NCBI RefSeq assembly: GCF_003253565.1
Contig: NZ_QKUF01000003.1
Coordinates: 124,001-188,000 of the forward strand
Length of the DNA stretch: 64,000 bases
DNA from: Thermosporothrix hazakensis
GTDB lineage: Bacteria > Chloroflexota > Ktedonobacteria > Ktedonobacterales > Ktedonobacteraceae
Reading direction: 5' to 3'
The stretch's first letter is position 1. Every line of letters starts with the position of its first letter. Positions 59,671 through 64,000 of the stretch are shown here, in pieces. The notes below the pieces were generated by a model. That model saw only the letters and a list, made by a program, of their open reading frames with translations. It searched no databases and was not told where the DNA came from. The position numbers were made by a program, and so were the translations under genes.

Positions 59671-61497
59671 ATGCATTACCGGAATAGTGGAGCTCTGGGA
59701 CGCTTGCAGAAGGTGTTCTGGGTGGTGAGTCTGGCTGTGCTGTTGACGTTCTTTCTGCCTCAACGGGCCTCGGCTCATGCTCAGTATGTGCGTAGCAATC
59801 CGCCCAAAGATGCAACATTACAGAGTGGAAAAGCTCCGGCTTCTGTTCAGGTCTGGTTTTCCGAAGAGGTGGAACCGGATTTCAGCAAACTGGAAGTCTA
59901 TAATCAGCAGCGTCAGCAGATTGACCTGAAGGATAGCCATGTGACGTATGGCGACCCGAAGTCAATGCAAATCTCTTTGCCTCCTGACCTGCCCGATGGT
60001 CCTTATACTGTCGTTTTTCGCAATGTTTCACGAGAAGACGGACACTCCAATGTTGGCAGTTTTAGTTTTCTAGTTGGGAAAGGGACGCTGCCGACCGATA
60101 CCAGTGCGCTGATCAGCAAGCTTCAGCCAGTTGAGAACTTTAATGGCTGGAGTATCTCTATTCGCTGGCTCAATTATCTGGGGGTAGCTGGCCTGGTTGG
60201 CTCGTTGGCGTTCTTGTTGCTGGTCTGGCGACCGGTTGCTGCACAGTTGTTTGCAAGAGAAGCGATCAGTTCCGGGCTCAACGATATTGGCGCGGGTATT
60301 GAGAAATATGTCTATCGCGTCATCCTGGGAAGTCTTGGCGTGCTGATTCTTGGCTGGCTGATGTTCCTGTTCTATCAGACCTATGTCGTCGGTGGTGGTG
60401 ATTTCTTTCAGCAGTTAAGCAGTGGATCGTGGCGCAGTCTTCTCCTCAGCAGCCGCTTTGGAAGTATCTGGCTGTTGCGGCTTGGTCTGATTGTACTGGC
60501 TCTCTTTCTGGGGCTGTCGCTGCGCTATACCGGGCGGAAGATCAGCGATTCTCTGCTTTCCTGGATCTTACTGCTTGCCGGTCTGGGTATCGTGATTACG
60601 ACCTCGCTGAACTCCCATTCATCGGGGACCGCGATGCCGTGGCTATCGCTGCCCTCGGATATGCTGCACTTTGGCGCTACCAGCTTCTGGATTGGTGGCC
60701 TGCTGGTGCTGCTGCTGACGATCCTTGTTGCCTGGCGGGTGCTCAAGCCGGGTACTGGCGATCGAACGCGCTTCCTTGCCATTTTGATTCCGCGTTTCTC
60801 AGTCATTGCCGGTATCTGTGTGGCTGTGCTGGTGACCACCGGTTCGGTTCAGGCCTATTTTCTGCTTGGTTCGTTTGCTGCATTTCTGAACAACGCATAC
60901 GGTGTGACACTGACAATCAAGCTGGCTGTATTTGTTGGCATTCTGGTGCTGGCAGCGTTCCATCTCTTGCGCATCAGCCCGCTGATGAAGCGCTTTGCAC
61001 AGAGTAATGATGAGGAGCAGGGAGCGTCCTCCCTGGTTGCAGGGAGGACACAGCGGGCATTCCGTCGCTCTTTGCGGGGTGAACTGCTGTTTGCTGTGGC
61101 CTTGCTTGGTGTGGTTGGTGTCCTGACCAGCCTGAGTCCTCCGCCACAGGGAGGAAGTGGTAGCGGCTCAATTGAGCATACAGGGACCGCTGGCGATATC
61201 AGCTATAAGATGGTGATTACTCCTGGCATGGTTGGGAGCAATACCTTTGGTCTGTATCTGAAGGATGCCAGCGGCAAGCCTGTAGAGAAGGCAGAAAATG
61301 TTATTGCCCGCTTTACCATGCTTGATATGGATATGGGTGTACTTGATGTGAAGCTGGAACCTGTCGCGGAGACACCGGGTCTGTATCGGGCAACCGATAA
61401 CGTTATCAGCATGTCTGGTGACTGGCAGGCGACGCTGATCATTATGCGTCCTGATGTTGACGACGTGCGGGCTTCGTTCAAATTTGTGGTGAAATAG
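59671..61497 (+). CDS. CopC-CopD fusion (copper resistance/import) protein
   Basis: A 608-residue fusion. After a signal sequence the mature part starts AHAQYVRSNPPKDATL, where the N-terminal His typical of CopC is the first Cu(II) ligand. The DGHSNVGSFSF segment holds another ligand. Eight or so membrane helices (about 155-480) form CopD. A C-terminal beta domain (about 510-608; ISYKMVITPGMVGSNTF, LYRATDNVISMSGDWQATL) resembles a YtkA/CopC-like domain. CopCD moves copper across the envelope. ATG at 59671 has GAGAAAGGC upstream; GTG at 59653 is an alternative. It follows a secreted protein gene within 130 bases. Confidence 0.9.
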   Translation: MHYRNSGALGRLQKVFWVVSLAVLLTFFLPQRASAHAQYVRSNPPKDATLQSGKAPASVQVWFSEEVEPDFSKLEVYNQQRQQIDLKDSHVTYGDPKSMQISLPPDLPDGPYTVVFRNVSREDGHSNVGSFSFLVGKGTLPTDTSALISKLQPVENFNGWSISIRWLNYLGVAGLVGSLAFLLLVWRPVAAQLFAREAISSGLNDIGAGIEKYVYRVILGSLGVLILGWLMFLFYQTYVVGGGDFFQQLSSGSWRSLLLSSRFGSIWLLRLGLIVLALFLGLSLRYTGRKISDSLLSWILLLAGLGIVITTSLNSHSSGTAMPWLSLPSDMLHFGATSFWIGGLLVLLLTILVAWRVLKPGTGDRTRFLAILIPRFSVIAGICVAVLVTTGSVQAYFLLGSFAAFLNNAYGVTLTIKLAVFVGILVLAAFHLLRISPLMKRFAQSNDEEQGASSLVAGRTQRAFRRSLRGELLFAVALLGVVGVLTSLSPPPQGGSGSGSIEHTGTAGDISYKMVITPGMVGSNTFGLYLKDASGKPVEKAENVIARFTMLDMDMGVLDVKLEPVAETPGLYRATDNVISMSGDWQATLIIMRPDVDDVRASFKFVVK

Positions 61498-61525
61498 CGC
61501 CGAAAATTTCTGCGCACATAGATAT

Positions 61526-61562
61526 GCGGGAATACTGCAAGATGCAGGTTCCCGCTTTTTTT
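61526..61562 (+). terminator. Rho-independent terminator after copCD
   Basis: GCGGGAA/TTCCCGC (61526-61532 with 61549-61555) plus an inner CTGCA/TGCAG, followed by seven T. Confidence 0.9.
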
Positions 61563-61706
61563 ATAAGGGCAAGTAAGCGGCTTCTGTAGTGTTGATATGT
61601 AATATGGATAGGTGAATATAAATGGATTACCAGACTACTCTATGGTACTATTTGTAACAGATGTATGTGCTGACGGCGTTTTGTGTGAGTATTTTGAGGG
61701 GTATTT

Positions 61707-62492
61707 TTGAAATTGGCAAACTCCCATCCTTCTATAAGTGCAGGGCGAAGCATGTTTCCCCTGCGTGCCATTCTCCTACCGTGGCTTCTCCTTGTGCTTG
61801 CCTGGGGGCTGCTACTTGGCGCCTCTCTGACGGGGCAGCTTGTCTGGCTGGATCATGACTATCTGCTCAAAGAGAGCGGGCTGTCCTGGTACCTTGTACT
61901 GCCTGTTTTTCTGGTCGCCTGGCTGATAATGCTTGGCGCTATGATGTTTCCTGTTATTTTGCCGATTCTGGGTAATAGCTTCCCAGATACATTATGTTTG
62001 CGTATGCTCTGGAAGAGGCAGACAGGCTTTCTTGTTGGTTATAGCGCGAGCTGGACGCTCTTTGCCTGTATTGCTCTGGTGGGTGATTTTGGGGTGCATC
62101 AACTGGTTGAGCGCTGGTGGTGGTTGTATACTCATTCCTGGCTGATACTGGTCTGTTTGCTGTTGCTTGCGGGGCTCTATCAGCTCAGTACATGGAAAAG
62201 GCGTTTCCTCTCTGGCTGTTGTCGCTTTCAAGAAGTACAGGGCCACTCACTACGTGCTGGTCTGAGCTATGGCTATGTCTGTGTTGCGTCCTGCTGGCCG
62301 CTGATGCTGCTGCTTTTTGCCACAGGAATGCAACAGTTGCTTGTGATGGGACTTTTTACCGTACTGATGTTATGCGAGCGTGAACTGCAACAGCGTCATC
62401 TTGTCTGTCTGGTGAGTGGTGGGGTGTTGTTGGCGCTTGCTGTAGGCCTGGGGATCTATCTGGGGATCTATAATGCTCTGGCCTCCGTGTAG
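61707..62492 (+). CDS. DUF2182-family membrane protein
   Basis: A 261-residue protein with about seven membrane helices. LIMLGAMMFPVILPIL (AMMxP motif), GYSASWTLF, and a C-terminal CVASCWPLMLLLF with two cysteines are the features of DUF2182, a predicted metal-binding membrane family. Its function is not established. TTG at 61707 has GAGGGG six bases upstream; ATG at 61752 with AGGGCG is an alternative. It is downstream of copCD but separated by a terminator. Confidence 0.78.
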   Translation: MKLANSHPSISAGRSMFPLRAILLPWLLLVLAWGLLLGASLTGQLVWLDHDYLLKESGLSWYLVLPVFLVAWLIMLGAMMFPVILPILGNSFPDTLCLRMLWKRQTGFLVGYSASWTLFACIALVGDFGVHQLVERWWWLYTHSWLILVCLLLLAGLYQLSTWKRRFLSGCCRFQEVQGHSLRAGLSYGYVCVASCWPLMLLLFATGMQQLLVMGLFTVLMLCERELQQRHLVCLVSGGVLLALAVGLGIYLGIYNALASV

Positions 62493-62662
62493 GAGAGCGA
62501 GAAGCGATGCAGGTCAGAAAGGGGCAAGCAGCGATCACTATCCTTTCGTGTGCTTGCTTTTCCTTAGTAAGTTAGCTATACTTTACACAGTTGAGCAGTG
62601 ATGAAACAGACTGCTTTTCTTGTAAGATACAGAGATTCTTTGTGATAAGGGAACCGATACAC

Positions 62663-63160
62663 ATGAAGCGTTCAATCGGACAATTATTACTTTTCGTGCT
62701 TTCGATTGCGGGGCTCGCCATTTCAGCTTATCTGGTGTATGTGCACTTTGATAGCAAGGCGCTGGTCTGTTCAAACTCAGGATATGTGAATTGTGAAAGC
62801 GTACTGACGAGCTCACGAGCCTTTGTTCCCGGTACACGAATTCCTATAGCATATATGGGCGTGGTCTGGTTTGTGGTCAGTGGGGTGATCGCTTTTCTGG
62901 CCTGGAAGATCTGGCCGCAGAAGCGCGGGCTGCTTATCACACAGTTAGCATGGGCTATTTGCGGTATTTTGTCCGTCCTCTATCTGGTCTATCTGGAAAT
63001 TGTGGTGTTGAACGCCATCTGCGCCTGGTGTACAGCTGTCCATGTGATTATTCTGGCAATGCTGCTCCTGAACGTGATCCTCTTTACGCGAACCGATGCA
63101 GATGAGGAGTATGAGCTTGAGGAGGAAGATACACCTTCCCTTTCTTCAGCACATAAATAG
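62663..63160 (+). CDS. Vitamin K epoxide reductase (VKOR) family protein
   Basis: A 165-residue membrane protein with four to five helices. CSNSGYVNCESVLTSS (the outer cysteines and the Ser), GTRIPIAYMGVVWFV, and the active-site pair CAWC at about 130-133 followed by TAVHV match bacterial VKOR-like proteins. These re-oxidise DsbA-like thiol oxidases with quinone, making disulphides outside the membrane. No DsbA/thioredoxin domain is fused. An acidic tail ends the protein. AAGGGAACC precedes the ATG. Confidence 0.9.
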   Translation: MKRSIGQLLLFVLSIAGLAISAYLVYVHFDSKALVCSNSGYVNCESVLTSSRAFVPGTRIPIAYMGVVWFVVSGVIAFLAWKIWPQKRGLLITQLAWAICGILSVLYLVYLEIVVLNAICAWCTAVHVIILAMLLLNVILFTRTDADEEYELEEEDTPSLSSAHK

Positions 63161-63178
63161 AAGCAGAAACAAGACAAG

Positions 63179-63222
63179 GGGAGCGGTCATCAGCGTTTGG
63201 CGATGCCGCTTCCCTTTTTTCT
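63179..63222 (+). terminator. Terminator after the VKOR gene
   Basis: GGGGAGCGG/CCGCTTCCC (one G-T pair) with a further CATC/GATG, followed by six T near 63215-63221. It also abuts the end of the convergent permease gene. Confidence 0.8.
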
Positions 63223-63991
63223 ATTCCCATTTGAATGTCTTGATTGCGACAAAGAGGATCACCAGAACCCAGACGATCAGTACCAGCAACTGACTGAGCG
63301 GAAAGGTAGCGCTCGGGCTCATCGCTGCCTGAAGCGCTTGCGTCAGTGCGGTTGAAGGGAGAATGCCTGAAATGGCTGCCAGCGGCGCCGGAAGTCGATC
63401 AAGCGGGACAATACCGCCGCCGATCAGCAGGAAGACCAGGAAGAGCGCATTTGCACCTGCCAGTGTGAATTCGGCGCGGAGCGCTCCCGCCATCGCAAGG
63501 CCAAGCGCGGCGAATGCAGTTGTCCCCAACGCAACAAAAAGCAGTGTCAGGAGCAGCGATCCCTGAGGTTGCCAGTGATAGAACAGGACTGCAATACCGA
63601 CCAGAAGCGCGACCTGAACAAGCTCCAGGACCAGAATAGAGATAATTTTTGCCAGAATTAAGCCGCCACGGGAGATGGGCGAACTACCCAGACGCTTGAG
63701 GACGCCATAGTAGCGCTCGTAGGCGGTCGCAATGCCAAGATTCACCATTCCAGCCGCAATAATAGCAATAGCGATGATGCCCGGCAGGAGGAAATCAACG
63801 GGATTCCCTTTCAGGCCGGGAACAATATTCAACGAGGCGGCGAAGATCAGGAGAAGCGCGGGGATAATGAGCGTTACAAGAATGTTCTCGCCCCGTCTTG
63901 CGGTCAGCAGAAGCTCATATTTTGTCTGGGTGAGCACTTGCTGTACGAAAGAAGCTGCCCTGTTGTCAGTTGTTGTGAGTGTGCTTGCCAT
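63221..63991 (-). CDS. ABC-2 type transporter permease
   Basis: A 256-residue permease with six membrane segments. LLTARRGENILVTLIIPALLLIFAASL, GIATAYERYYGVLKRLGSSPISRGGLILAKI in overlapping motifs, and the C-terminal FLLIGGGIVPLDRLP, LPSTALTQALQAAM are typical of ABC-2/DrrB-like exporters. The ATPase partner, usually just upstream, would lie beyond the right edge of the window. The ATG at 63991 leaves only nine bases to the edge, so the ribosome binding site is not fully seen. Confidence 0.88.
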   Translation of the reverse strand: MASTLTTTDNRAASFVQQVLTQTKYELLLTARRGENILVTLIIPALLLIFAASLNIVPGLKGNPVDFLLPGIIAIAIIAAGMVNLGIATAYERYYGVLKRLGSSPISRGGLILAKIISILVLELVQVALLVGIAVLFYHWQPQGSLLLTLLFVALGTTAFAALGLAMAGALRAEFTLAGANALFLVFLLIGGGIVPLDRLPAPLAAISGILPSTALTQALQAAMSPSATFPLSQLLVLIVWVLVILFVAIKTFKWE

Positions 63992-64000
63992 TTATTCTCG

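Overview
This window looks like chromosome from a Ktedonobacteria-type Chloroflexota bacterium. That placement is inferred from gene content: several Hanks-type Ser/Thr kinases (some fused to TPR arrays), zinc-ribbon and FHA signalling proteins, two-component systems, ABC sugar transport, a KGG/Con-10 stress protein, a ComEA/ComEC pair, an SCO5389-family protein shared with actinobacteria, and Shine-Dalgarno-led genes on both strands. There is no rRNA, CRISPR array, intact insertion sequence or prophage. One tRNA-Arg gene is present.

Layout. 0-2.2 kb: the end of a CocE-like hydrolase, a double-FHA protein and a NadD-like nucleotidyltransferase. 2.2-11.4 kb: a complete minus-strand carbon-phosphorus lyase operon, phnC-E-D-G-H-I-J-K-L-M. 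It begins after a palindromic operator candidate, holds a very strong internal hairpin between phnD and phnG, and ends in a clear terminator. 11.6-14.4 kb: aconitase. 14.7-16.4 kb: a histidine kinase and a single-domain response regulator. 17-22.7 kb: a membrane Ser/Thr kinase, then a minus-strand group made of an 11-TPR protein with a kinase-N-lobe-like remnant, a full kinase with 7 TPRs, and a GNAT acetyltransferase. 22.7-24 kb has no recognisable gene. 24-31 kb: KGG stress protein, M23 peptidase, MurJ, a FlgM-like protein, putrescine aminotransferase, and a small membrane protein with a uroporphyrinogen-decarboxylase-fold enzyme.

31.4-37.1 kb: a compact operon of adenine deaminase, a FAD subunit, and a fused [2Fe-2S]/molybdopterin subunit of the xanthine dehydrogenase family. 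By hand alignment the catalytic Glu of the fused protein is Gly. 37.2-40.5 kb: a sugar-type ABC importer (two permeases and a lipoprotein). 40.6-46.8 kb: a DUF402 protein, a receptor-type Ser/Thr kinase, a methyltransferase and a NarL-type two-component pair. 47-49.4 kb: two acidic proteins of unknown function and a tyrosine-recombinase-fold protein that has lost most catalytic residues. 49.5-53.3 kb: a zinc-ribbon membrane protein and comEA-comEC.

53.6-56.9 kb: tRNA-Arg, a nested-hairpin noncoding element, a Fur-family (probably Zur) repressor, a membrane protein resembling the TRADD-N-associated two-TM domain known from bacterial conflict systems, and a ZnuA-like lipoprotein with Fur-like operators. 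57-58.5 kb: a CooC/MinD-like ATPase and an SCO5389-family protein. 58.8-63.2 kb: a secreted protein, a CopC-CopD fusion, a DUF2182 membrane protein and a VKOR-like protein. The window closes with an ABC-2 permease.

The strongest leads are the altered molybdenum hydroxylase after adenine deaminase, the pseudokinase/TPR pair, the orphan TRADD-associated membrane protein, the Cys-rich insert in PhnK with the phnD/phnG hairpin, and the ComEC and recombinase proteins with lost active-site residues. All family assignments were made by reading motifs, without database searches.
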